Positions 19,930-29,699 of a DNA stretch of 64,000 nucleotides are shown here, one piece after another. The position numbers and the translations under genes were made by a program. The stretch comes from Sacculina carcini (taxonomy: Eukaryota; Arthropoda; Thecostraca; Sacculinidae), in contig OU696583.1 of the NCBI GenBank assembly GCA_916048095.2, positions 2,889,001 to 2,953,000 of the forward strand, given 5' to 3'. The notes beneath the pieces are model-generated. The model worked only from the letters and a program-made list of their open reading frames with translations, did no database searches and was not told the DNA's origin. Numbering within the stretch: position 1 is the stretch's first letter; each line of letters opens with the position of its first letter.

Positions 19930-22600
19930 ACTTTCCTCATAATTGCTTTGTATATGTTTTATGTATGTTTATCCGGCGATAGGTCTCCACTCACCGTGAC
20001 CCCTAAATCATTTTCTTCATTCACCCTTTTCAATATATGTTCCCCTAATATATATGTTACAGACGGTCTATTTCTCTTTCCCCTATCTCCGTTACCCAAC
20101 AGTTTTGTGCATTAAAACTCATTCCCAGTCCTCACTCCATTTGAAGACTCTGTATATGTCTCTTTGATACTCTTCACCGCTTTGTTCATCTACAATTCTT
20201 TTCAACATCTTGGCATCATCGGCAAACATGTTCATATAACTCTATACTCCTTCAGTGATCCTATTAATATACAATATAAACATCAACGGTCCAAGCACCG
20301 AGCCTTGGGGAACCCATCTCGTAACCTCTTCCCATGTTAATTGCATCCCTTCACAACTGTCCTCATCTTACGCCCACATAAATATCATCTCATTCATTCA
20401 AGCAACTATCCATGAATCCCTCCCTCGTGCTGCATTGTGCATATCAGTTTACCATGTGGGACCTTATCAAACGCTTACAAGATAAATACAGTCTGCCCAT
20501 TTGTCTCTCTCTTGGACTATATTTATAAATCTGGAGTAAGAGCTCACCAGAGTTGCTGAACACGATCTTCCGGTCCTGAAACCAAACTGAGCTTCATTCA
20601 GAAGCTCATTATCTTCCAAATAAAGCATCTATTTGTCTTTGATTATGCCTTCTACAATCTTACACAGGACGCTCGTTAACGACACATGTCAAAAATTTAA
20701 TGACTCTTCTCGGTTGCCTCCTTTATGTATTGGAACAATATAGGCACACTTCCACTCATCAGGAACGGTTCCACTACTCAAGCTGCTTTCCACGATGTTG
20801 AACACTGGTACCAGCAGTTGCACCCCTACATTATTTCAGCACCACAGAAGCAACACCATCCGGACCGGCAGCACATGGAGAGAAGTTACAAGACGGGTTC
20901 CCCAAGGTTCGGTGCTTGGTTCCAATTTTCCCAATAGCTTTCAAATTTATGCAGGTTTCGCCTTAATGTCCGAGAGACCCAATCGAGAAGCTGCTCCAGC
21001 ATAATTGCTCGCATCATCTTTCATATCGAAAACACTTTGGAATCGTATATTCATTACCTCACAGATATCATCTGGTTTCTCGGACACTTCACCCTCCACT
21101 CTCAAGCTATCATTAACTGATCTATTTCTCATATTTATTTACAAAGTTGTAAAACATTTTTGGCTCTCCCTTGCTCTTACTCACAATTATCCTCTCATTT
21201 TACCTTTCCTCGCTCCTTCTCGCACTTACATAATGATTTCGCGCAATTATAAATTCTTCTCATTATATTCCATGCCTTATCCTTGATCACTCTGGCAGTC
21301 TCACACTTCTTATTGCACCACTCATTCTTGTCAGCGTCTCGTACAAATGTACATATTTGGCAACACATTGTGAGTATATCTCGAGAAACATATTGTACTC
21401 TTCCTGCACATACTCTGCTTCCAGTAGCCCTTTCCAATCAACTTCAGCGAAATATGCCCTCACGCTGCAAGTATCTGATTTCCCGTAATTCAATTTTGGT
21501 TGTACTGCATCTCCAGGTTTTATTTGCACATTGTCATTTGTTCTATACCCTGGCAATAAATGACCACTTTCTGCCAGTGGGCTTCTATATTCAATTTCAA
21601 CTACTTCCATAACTATACAACTATATACAATTTCAACTAGGGTGTTTTGTGAAAACTAGATCCAACCTAGATGGCTCGTAGTCGCCTCTAAACCTGGTTG
21701 TTTTGTCAACCCATTGCGTCATCAGATTGTCAGTCATCAAATTGAGTAGGATATGCCCCATGATTGATCGCTGCCTGCCTGCAGTCTCTTCCCTCACGTC
21801 TATCAGCATTTCCTCATACTCATCTCGAGTCGAAGAAGCAGTCTTTGGAGGAACATACAACACTGATGCGAACTTATGACGGGTATCATATGCTATGCTT
21901 GCACTCAATAATTCTGCTTTCCCTCTTCCGTAATGTATCCTTTCGACATGCAAATTCCTTCTAACCAGCATTGTCACACACCCCCAAACTTAACCCTTCT
22001 ATCTCGCCTGAGCATAACATAACGTCCGATACTCATGATTACGCCAAATCGTGGGATAATTTGGTTTCTGTAATACATACTATATGTGTCTTTACTGTAT
22101 TCAAGTAAACTTCAATCTCAATATTTGGTGACAAAAGCCCATCGATGTTCGTGAACATTATCTTGAATCCCAAGTCTATTTCTATACTTACAAAGATGTC
22201 TGTAGATCTACTTATCTCAGCATCGGCTTGTACCACTTTCTCAATTTTCAGTCCCTTCAGTAAAAAGTTTCTCTATTACTCTCAGAACGCTGACTGTTCT
22301 TTTTTTGAGTCTCCTGGTACATTCCTTTAGTTTCTTCCTTTCCTCCTCATTGAGATCCGCCCTGACCCAAACATTCCTGAACATTCCCTATTCCTGCCAA
22401 TTTCCCTGTTTTCTCCTAAACCTTACCAACTGCTATTTGGCTTCTGAATTTCACCTTCAGAGACGTCTTGACTCCCTTCCCGTACCTCACAAGCCTGAAC
22501 ACTTCCTGAATTTCTTCTACTGCATCTTCGTCGATGGCTTTCAAAATGTCATCCGCTGCATTTCTTCATGCTCTTCATCTCCTCCCTTTCCCTTTTATTA
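19930..22600 (-). mobile_element. Decayed LINE between protease paralogues 1 and 2
   Basis: Minus-strand pieces in order: FTNIDGLLSPNIEIEVYL and HIVCITETKLSH (endonuclease, 22039-22236), SRLDLVFTKHPS (21640), DICEVMNIRFQSVF (21050), AGPDGVASVVLK (20850), VPDEWKCAYIVPIHKGGNRE (20740), VPQGSVLGPLMFILYINR (20300) and MNMFADDAKMLKRIVDEQ (20230). Many stops and shifts. The left part (19850-19930) has a hAT-like TTAGGGGTTCTTAACTGG end. It divides the protease array. Confidence 0.75.
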
Positions 22601-22639
22601 GACTGCTCTAAATCCTCCACAATCCAGAAGTGACAACCG

Positions 22640-22684
22640 ACAACTATGTGCGTGTGTGTGTGTGTGTGCGCACACACACACATT
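22640..22684. repeat. TG then CA repeat
   Basis: GTGTGTGTGTGTGTGCG followed directly by CACACACACA, a small perfect inverted repeat of microsatellites. Confidence 0.8.
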
Positions 22685-22954
22685 TCGACGAATGATATTG
22701 AGTGTCTTCATATTTGCAGGAACACAAGAAAACATTGAAAATAAAGCCTATCGCATGTATTCTAACAGGGGCAACGACAAACGACAGGAAGCGACCTTTG
22801 GAGACACATAGGACAAAAGCACTACAGCAAACGTAACCTTGCACAAAATACAAAACATCGAACAAAAACAAAGGTTATAGAAAGGCTTTCACGCGGCAAG
22901 TGTAATAAGCTACACCATGTCCTTCAACTAGAATTAAACTCAAATTGTATCGAA

Positions 22955-23821
22955 TTAAAAACTAAAAACGGATGATTGATTAGAATGCAGAGACTGACGA
23001 ATAAATGGCAGAGCGTCGGATACTTTAGCGAACACGGTAGGATGATACCAATGAGGTGACCCACCGAAGCTCCAGTTGAATAATCCGATGATGGTCTTCC
23101 TACGATGGCTTGATGATGATACGACCAGAGGTCCTCCGGAATCTCCGTAGGCTCCGCCAACAGCTCCCTTTATAACTGGTCTGGTACACAAATTCGATTG
23201 AACATCAAATGAAGACTCTTTCATTTTTGAACATACCTGGGGGTCCAATACCTTGTATGATAATTCCTTGACGAAGTGAGTTAAATAAGAATTTGGACCA
23301 TCCTTGCCATAACCTACGAAAGAAGCCTCCGTTCCAACACTATCGCAATCTCCATTGCAGAGTCGACCTGGGAGGACTCGTTTCGAATAGCTGACTCGTC
23401 GGTTCAAAATGAGGACTGCTACATCATGTTTAGCCGAATATCCTGGAGCAAGCTCTGGAAAATCAGGATGAATGAGAAACTCTTCCACTTTATATGTTCT
23501 CCTCTGTCTTCCTTTGTTTGGTCCAATAGCATCCACCTGAGCATAATAATTCGAAGGTTCATTGTGTCTTACACAAGAAGCCGCGGTCAATATATGACGT
23601 CGTCCAATCAGTGATCCTCCACAATATCCTCCATCATTTGTAGTGCCAATAAAGGCCATGAAAGGATAAGTCCCAAGTTTCACACGAGTTCCTCCATAAA
23701 TGCTGCTAGAACGTTGGTCAGTGATGTTTCCTGTTAGAGAAGGCTGTTGTACACTCAATGCCAGAACATCTGGTAAAACCCAGATGTGAAGAGTAACACA
23801 CAACACAACTGACAGCTTCAT
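22955..23821 (-). CDS. S1A serine protease homologue, catalytic His lost (paralogue 2)
   Basis: 288-residue intronless paralogue with the same signal peptide, NITDQ pro-region and IYGG. The His of the catalytic triad is replaced: position 82 reads Ser (LTAASC against LTAAHC in the others). The codon is TCT where the paralogues have CAT, a two-base change and therefore unlikely to be a read error. Asp (HDVAV) and Ser (GDSGGPL) are kept, and the frame is fully open, so it looks like a maintained pseudoprotease rather than a dead gene. The first roughly 200 bases upstream are nearly identical to those of paralogue 1, which marks a recent duplication. It also lacks the Cys191-Cys220 pair. Confidence 0.88.
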   Translation of the reverse strand: MKLSVVLCVTLHIWVLPDVLALSVQQPSLTGNITDQRSSSIYGGTRVKLGTYPFMAFIGTTNDGGYCGGSLIGRRHILTAASCVRHNEPSNYYAQVDAIGPNKGRQRRTYKVEEFLIHPDFPELAPGYSAKHDVAVLILNRRVSYSKRVLPGRLCNGDCDSVGTEASFVGYGKDGPNSYLTHFVKELSYKVLDPQVCSKMKESSFDVQSNLCTRPVIKGAVGGAYGDSGGPLVVSSSSHRRKTIIGLFNWSFGGSPHWYHPTVFAKVSDALPFIRQSLHSNQSSVFSF

Positions 23822-23853
23822 TGTGACTGATTGATGACCAACAGTACGGAGGA

Positions 23854-23861
23854 CTTTTATA
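23854..23861 (-). promoter_or_regulatory. TATA box of protease paralogue 2
   Basis: TATAAAAG on the minus strand, 33 bases before the ATG at 23821, in upstream sequence closely matching paralogue 1. Confidence 0.65.
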
Positions 23862-24208
23862 GGCGCAAATCCAGATTTACAAGAGTCGTTGCTGTAAAAA
23901 ACACTTAAACGTGCATAACTGAAAATCAATGAGGATGTAAATATATGTGCATGTATAAGACATCAGTTAAACACAACGCATTGAGCCGATTAGAAGTGAA
24001 ATAAATGGCGCTGCAAGATATGACTGGGAGACTCTTTCGTGATGGTTTCAATTGACAATTCAATTCAATTAATCAGTTGACAAGCATAAATATTACGTAT
24101 AAATTGAGTATAATTTTTCCACAGGGGATCATTCAAGGTGATGCCCTCAAATCTAAGTGATAGTCAAACTAACCAAGATGTACGCCTCAAAAATATCCAC
24201 AGAAAAAC

Positions 24209-24475
24209 GTTACTGTGTATATTACACAGTGTATTTACTGTGTATATTACTGTGTATATTACTGTGTGTATTACTGTGTATATTACTGTGTATATTACTG
24301 TTTATTGTGTATATTACTGTGTATATTACTGTTTATTGTGTATATTACTGTGTATATTACTGTTTATTGTGTATATTACTGTGTATATTACTGTGTGTAT
24401 TACTGTGTATATTACTGTGTATATTACTGTTTATTGTGTATATTACTGTGTACGTTACTGTGTATATTAAACAGT
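24209..24475 (+). repeat. Minisatellite, unit TGTGTATATTAC
   Basis: About 20 units of a 12-base repeat, some joined through TGTTTATTG variants to give 33-36 base higher-order units. The long open frames through it in all three plus frames are a by-product of the repeat. Confidence 0.85.
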
Positions 24476-24965
24476 GTTACTTCTGTGTATATTCCACCGA
24501 TATGGGTCAATAATATACCTGCTCATACCAACGTGAAGTAGTATACACACAGAGCAAGTAACAAAGTAACAGAGCAGGAAGTAACAAAGCAGACCAACAA
24601 TGAAGAGGAAGTAACAAAGCAGACACATAGGAAAGAACGAAGAAAAAAATTGAAAGAATAAAAACACAAAAACGTGACTCGGTGATATGGATCACCAGGC
24701 CAAACCGAACGAAAACGATACTTCCACCAAAACAAAAACATATCTTCTTAGAATTATATTTCCTACAAATTTCTGAAAAATTTAAATTTCTATACTGCCC
24801 GCGCATCGCTCTTGGCCTAAAATAATTAATGACAACGAGCAATTGAAAGAAAAATTTCAAAAACAATTCAAAGACGCACATCGTCACGCTGCAAGAGAAA
24901 TAAGCCACATCAAACTAGAATACAACTCAAATATTCAATAAAAAACTGAGCAATACGTTTTTATA

Positions 24966-25808
24966 TCAATTAGAACGCAAAGACTTTTGAATAAATGGTA
25001 GAGCATCGGACACCTTAGCAAACACATCAGGAGAACGAGAATTCGGTGATGCGAATACAAAGTTTAATACTCCGATGATGGTCTTCCGACGACGATTTGA
25101 CGACGCCAAAACCAGAGGCCCTCCAGAATCTCCTTTGTACCCTCCAACCATTCCTTCATTCACCGGTCTGGTACACAAGTTCCATTGAGAACCGAATGAG
25201 GGTTCTCCCATTCTCGAACATTCTTGGCTGTCCACAACTTGGTACACTATCTCTTTGAGATATTCAGATCCAACAGAGTATTCATGATCGTTACCGAAGC
25301 CAAGAAGAGAAGCCTTCGTTCCTACACGATCACAATCTCCACTACAAAGACGACCTGGATTAACTCTCCTTGAATAACCAACCCGTCGATTTAAAATAAC
25401 AACCGCTATGTCGTGTTCGTCACACCATCCTCGACGAATTTTTGGAAAGGCAGGATGAAAGAGGAACTTGACAGCTCTGTATCTTCTCCTACGCCGTCCT
25501 TCGAATGGTAAGACACTATCCAATTGAGCATAATAGTGTGAGGGGTCTTTGTGTCTTAAGCAATGAGCCGCAGTCAATATATGACGTCTTCCGATCAGTG
25601 ATCCTCCACAGAATCGTCGACTTATGGAGCTAAGATGAGCCATGAAAGGATAACTGCCCAGCCTCACACGAGTTCCTCCATAAATGCTGCTAGACTGTTG
25701 GTCAGTGATGTTTCCTGACAGAGAAGGCTGCCGTACATTCAACGCCAGAACATCTGGTAAAACCCAGATGTGAAGAGTAACACACAACACAGCAACTGAC
25801 AGCTTCAT
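24966..25808 (-). CDS. Secreted S1A serine protease, paralogue 3
   Basis: 280-residue intronless paralogue. The signal peptide is MKLSVAVLCVTLHIWVLP (one residue longer), and the triad is intact (LTAAHC, EHDIAVV, KGDSGGPL). Basic runs such as RRRRYRAVKF follow the His region. It is the most diverged of the first four in the C-terminal third (FASPNSRSPDVFAK in place of the PHWYYP segment). The oxyanion and Ser region are normal. Like its relatives it lacks Cys191 and Cys220 and has no basic residue directly before IYGG. Confidence 0.88.
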   Translation of the reverse strand: MKLSVAVLCVTLHIWVLPDVLALNVRQPSLSGNITDQQSSSIYGGTRVRLGSYPFMAHLSSISRRFCGGSLIGRRHILTAAHCLRHKDPSHYYAQLDSVLPFEGRRRRRYRAVKFLFHPAFPKIRRGWCDEHDIAVVILNRRVGYSRRVNPGRLCSGDCDRVGTKASLLGFGNDHEYSVGSEYLKEIVYQVVDSQECSRMGEPSFGSQWNLCTRPVNEGMVGGYKGDSGGPLVLASSNRRRKTIIGVLNFVFASPNSRSPDVFAKVSDALPFIQKSLRSN

Positions 25809-25842
25809 TGTGACTGATAGACGACCAACTGTACTACTGGGA

Positions 25843-25848
25843 TTTATA
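25843..25848 (-). promoter_or_regulatory. TATA box of protease paralogue 3
   Basis: TATAAA on the minus strand (context TCTATAAATCCC), 35 bases before the ATG at 25808. Confidence 0.6.
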
Positions 25849-26571
25849 GACGCACATGCTGATATACATAAATGGGTGTCGTCAGAAACCACCAAACACG
25901 CAACAGCTGGCCACGTAGTGATGATGTCTATATATGGTCATATATAAGTCATCAGGTGAACACAGCAAAAATTGAATCGATTAGCAATGCAAAATGGCGC
26001 AGAAAGATATGGTTGGACCACGCCTTGCTCCTGGTCGTTTCAATCAGCTAACGAGTGAAATATTTCGCGGAAATAAACTGTTATACCAACTATATAACCG
26101 TGAATCACACAAGTCCCTTGACGAAAGAAAATTAGTTTGACGAAGTTTTAGTATAAGTAGTGCCACATCAACTGGCTTAATAAAAACTCAACATGGAGAA
26201 AGCACAAAATGAGGAGTGCTACACAAACCGCACACAGGCTGTTGCTATACGAGAAGGTGGCGGTGGATCCAGCGTGTGCGGACGACACGTAGTCGACACA
26301 GCGCCATTTCACATTCGCATAAACCATAAAAATCAACTTTCGTACGCATTCGAATGAGGAGGCAAACGAGCGAAGTTAGGGAATGCTTCAACATCAGCAA
26401 GTGCATACGACGGAAACATAACAACACAAATATATTTCCACAAGCGATGAACCATCGTTATCAAGATTCAGTCAACACCAGATTTTGACGTCACAGGCGC
26501 AATTCGCCGCGGTATGCCCGGCAAAATAAATTGAACTGAACTACAACGTCAATAAATGTATATTCATCGGA

Positions 26572-27438
26572 TTAAAAGTTGAAAGTAGTCGATTCGTTAG
26601 AAAGCAAAGCGTTTCGAATAAAAGGTAGAGAGACAGACACTTTAACAAACACACTAGGATAATACCAATGAGGAGAATCGTCGAACGACCAACTGAATAC
26701 TCCGATGATCGTCTTCCTACGACTACTTGATGATGATACAACGAGAGGTCCTCCGGAATCTCCCCTGGCCCCTCCAACAGCTCCCTTTGTAACTGTTCTG
26801 GTGCACAAATTCGATTGAACATCGAATGCAGATTGTCGCATTTTTAGACATATTTGGTTGTCCAATACCTTGTACGGTATTCCTCTGAGGTAATTGGATC
26901 TGAATGAGTATGGACCATCCATGCCGAAGCCGACGAGAGAAGCCTCCGTTCCCACGCTATCGCAACCCCCGCTGCAGAGTCGACATGGGTGAACTCGTTT
27001 CGAATAGCTGACTCGTCGGTCTAGAATGATAATTGCTATATCGTACTTATCCGCATAACCTGGAGCAAGATCTGGAAACTCAGGATGAATGAGAAACTCG
27101 ACAGCTTTATATCTTCTCCTCTGCTTTCCCTTGGTTGGTCCAATGGTATCCAACTGAGCATAAAAATCTGAAGGTTCATTGTATTTAACACAATGAGCCG
27201 CGGTCAATATGTGACGTCGTCCAATCAGTGATCCTCCACAATATCCTCCATCATTTGTAGTGCCAATGTAGGCCATGAAAGGATAAGTCCCAAGTTTCAC
27301 AGGAGTTCCTCCATAAATGCTGCTAGACTGTTGGTCAGTGATGTTTCCTGACAGAGAAGACTGCCCTACATTCAACGCCAGAACATCTGGTAGAACCCAG
27401 ATGTGAAGAGTAACACACAACACAACTGACAGCTTCAT
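26572..27438 (-). CDS. Secreted S1A serine protease, paralogue 4
   Basis: 288-residue intronless paralogue with an intact triad (LTAAHC, KYDIAII, RGDSGGPL). It shares the TNDGGYCGGS and PSDFYAQLD segments with paralogue 2, but keeps the His. Homology with the upstream side of paralogue 5 extends far beyond the promoter: 27690-27850 matches 29650-29830, including a shared run around GAGTATGAGAAACACC. The tandem unit therefore includes intergenic DNA. Confidence 0.88.
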   Translation of the reverse strand: MKLSVVLCVTLHIWVLPDVLALNVGQSSLSGNITDQQSSSIYGGTPVKLGTYPFMAYIGTTNDGGYCGGSLIGRRHILTAAHCVKYNEPSDFYAQLDTIGPTKGKQRRRYKAVEFLIHPEFPDLAPGYADKYDIAIIILDRRVSYSKRVHPCRLCSGGCDSVGTEASLVGFGMDGPYSFRSNYLRGIPYKVLDNQICLKMRQSAFDVQSNLCTRTVTKGAVGGARGDSGGPLVVSSSSSRRKTIIGVFSWSFDDSPHWYYPSVFVKVSVSLPFIRNALLSNESTTFNF

Positions 27439-27472
27439 TGTGACTGATTGATGACCAACTGCGCAGTAGGGA

Positions 27473-27478
27473 TTTATA
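27473..27478 (-). promoter_or_regulatory. TATA box of protease paralogue 4
   Basis: TATAAA on the minus strand (context TCTATAAATCCC), 35 bases before the ATG at 27438, with the same CAGTTGGTCATC sequence downstream as in paralogues 1-3. Confidence 0.6.
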
Positions 27479-28548
27479 GAAGCAGAACATCGTGCGTAAT
27501 ACACAGACGCACGATGATACTCAAAAAACGTTACCTGATACCAAGTCACCTGATACTCAACAAACGTCGCTCTACGATCTTATACTATTTTATGCCCATA
27601 ATAAAGAGAAAAATGTCAAAATGTTCAGCTGAAGAATATGTAATTTAGCATAGCATACAATATGGTGCAATCAATCAGGATTCAAGTAATATCCTTTTCC
27701 AAACAGATTTCGATCTAAATGCATAAAGTTGATCTGCATAATGTCTGAATTGAACCCCTGCCGTAAAAGGTAAAGCTTGTCACATGCTAGAGTATGAGAA
27801 ACACCAGATTGATTGAGTCATAGTTAAAGGCTGGATGATTAGGCACTAAAAACTTCCATAATAGGCAGGCCGAAGATCACAGCTATTTAACTATCACAGC
27901 TAGTACCAAATCGCTGTATATTCCAATAGAGCGAAATTCAATATAACAGAATGTGAACTTAATTGAAAAATATTGATAATTTAAACGAGAGATGACCATG
28001 TTATCGATTGTTTCAAATTTCATTTTCACCTAGAACATACATTTAATTATATTTTCACCTAAAACAAAATGATCAAAACTCGCAAGAATCTCTTTGCGGT
28101 CTCTATTTAGAAGTAATAGAAAAATACTAGTGAAATATTTTAATATTTCCCTCCGAATAACTCATGAACAAACACAACCTCAAATGACAGGCCAAAGAAA
28201 AGGTACTCAAGGTCGAATCTAGCCCAGAAATGGAACAATATACAATATACAAGAACGCACATCCAATGCAAGCTATTTTTGTCCAAAAACACCAAGCAAT
28301 AACCAGTCATCGAAACGAGGACACAAATTATAATTGATAAGTTTGGAATTTTATTTTTGTTTACGCGCTAGATAGCTAAGCAACATAGAACAGACTGTAC
28401 AGTGGCGTCAATAACGAAGGAAAAAACCGATCCACCAATGTAGTCACAAATTTTGAATGTTAACCTATGATAAAAGAGCTTGGTCGACTGGCATAGTAGG
28501 AGCACCACAGTGCATCATCGATCGAATACATAGACAATAAGCATTGCT

Positions 28549-29394
28549 CTATGGGTAAGTACGTTTACAATTCTCAATGAACGGCAAAGCGTCGGACACC
28601 TTGGCAAATACGAGCGGACTGTCATGATGAACTTTGCCGCCAATGAGCCAGCTGGCAACTCCAATGGTCATTTTTCTGCGCTGAGTTGGCGATGATACAA
28701 CAAGAGAACTTCCCGAATCGCCAGGAGCTCCGCCAACCGGTCCCCTTCGAAGCGTTTTGGCACAAAAATTTGACTTGGGATCGAATGTATCCCTGTTCAT
28801 TCGTGAGCATACCCGGTTGTCCAATAGCCTATACATTATCCTTTTCAGATATGGAGACTTCCTCCCAGGAGAATCCCTGCCAAATCCTACGAGAAAAGCC
28901 CTCGATCCAGCACGTTCGCAATCAGTGCTGCAAAGTCGTACGGGATTAACTCTTTTTGAATACTTCACTCGTCGGTCCAATATAACAACCGCTACGTCGT
29001 TTTCAGCTGCATAGCCCTCACTCAACTCAGGAAAGTCCGGGTGCATGATGAATTTGATGGCTCCATATCTTCGCCGTCTTCGGCTTCTTGTCGGTACAAC
29101 GGTGTCCAACTGGAAATAAAAATCAGCGGCGGACCTATATTTCAGGCAGTGAGCCGCAGTCAATATGTGACGCCTTCCAATCAGTGCACCTCCACACCAC
29201 AGTCCTGACTCAGATTCCATGTAGGTCATGTAGGGATAACTGCCCAGTCTCACACGAGTTCCTCCATAAATGCTGCTAGACTGTTGGTCGGTGATGTTTC
29301 CTGTCAGAGAAGGCTGTTGTACCCTCAATGCCAGAACAACTGGTAAAACCCAGATGTGAAGAGTAACACACAACACAGCAACTGACAGCTTCAT
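28549..29394 (-). CDS. S1A serine protease, altered active-site loop (paralogue 5)
   Basis: 281-residue intronless paralogue, the most diverged of the set. The His (LTAAHC) and Asp (ENDVAVV) are present. The Ser is kept, but the normally invariant GDSGGP reads GDSGSS: the Gly-Pro after the catalytic Ser-Gly is lost. The C-terminal loop is also changed (GGKVHHDSPLVFAK). Reduced or lost activity is likely, though this is inference. Runs of Arg (RRRRRYGAIKF) occur in the region after the His. Confidence 0.87.
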   Translation of the reverse strand: MKLSVAVLCVTLHIWVLPVVLALRVQQPSLTGNITDQQSSSIYGGTRVRLGSYPYMTYMESESGLWCGGALIGRRHILTAAHCLKYRSAADFYFQLDTVVPTRSRRRRRYGAIKFIMHPDFPELSEGYAAENDVAVVILDRRVKYSKRVNPVRLCSTDCERAGSRAFLVGFGRDSPGRKSPYLKRIMYRLLDNRVCSRMNRDTFDPKSNFCAKTLRRGPVGGAPGDSGSSLVVSSPTQRRKMTIGVASWLIGGKVHHDSPLVFAKVSDALPFIENCKRTYP

Positions 29395-29428
29395 TGTGAC
29401 TGATTGACAATGAACTGTACGGAGAGTA

Positions 29429-29434
29429 TTTATA
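29429..29434 (-). promoter_or_regulatory. TATA box of protease paralogue 5
   Basis: TATAAA on the minus strand (context GTGTATAAATACTC), 35 bases before the ATG at 29394. Confidence 0.6.
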
Positions 29435-29699
29435 CACGCAGAAAAACGTGCGTCATACCCATAAATGCATCTGATACTCATCAAACATCACCCCACAATA
29501 ATGTAACACAGCATAACACAACCTTATAAATACAGCATAGGTATGGTGCAACCAACGAGAGGTCAATCTGCCAATAAAAATACATCAAATACAGTGTAAC
29601 TTTGTGTGATGTAATGTAATCTTGAGATAAAATGCATATTTTCCTAAAAAAGTAATATCCTGTTTCAAACAGATTTCGATGAAACCGCACAATGTTGAT

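Noticed and set aside
24138..24541. Three long plus-strand frames of repeated CILLC/VYYCVY type
   Set aside because: They are produced by a 12-base minisatellite; no start context, no homology.
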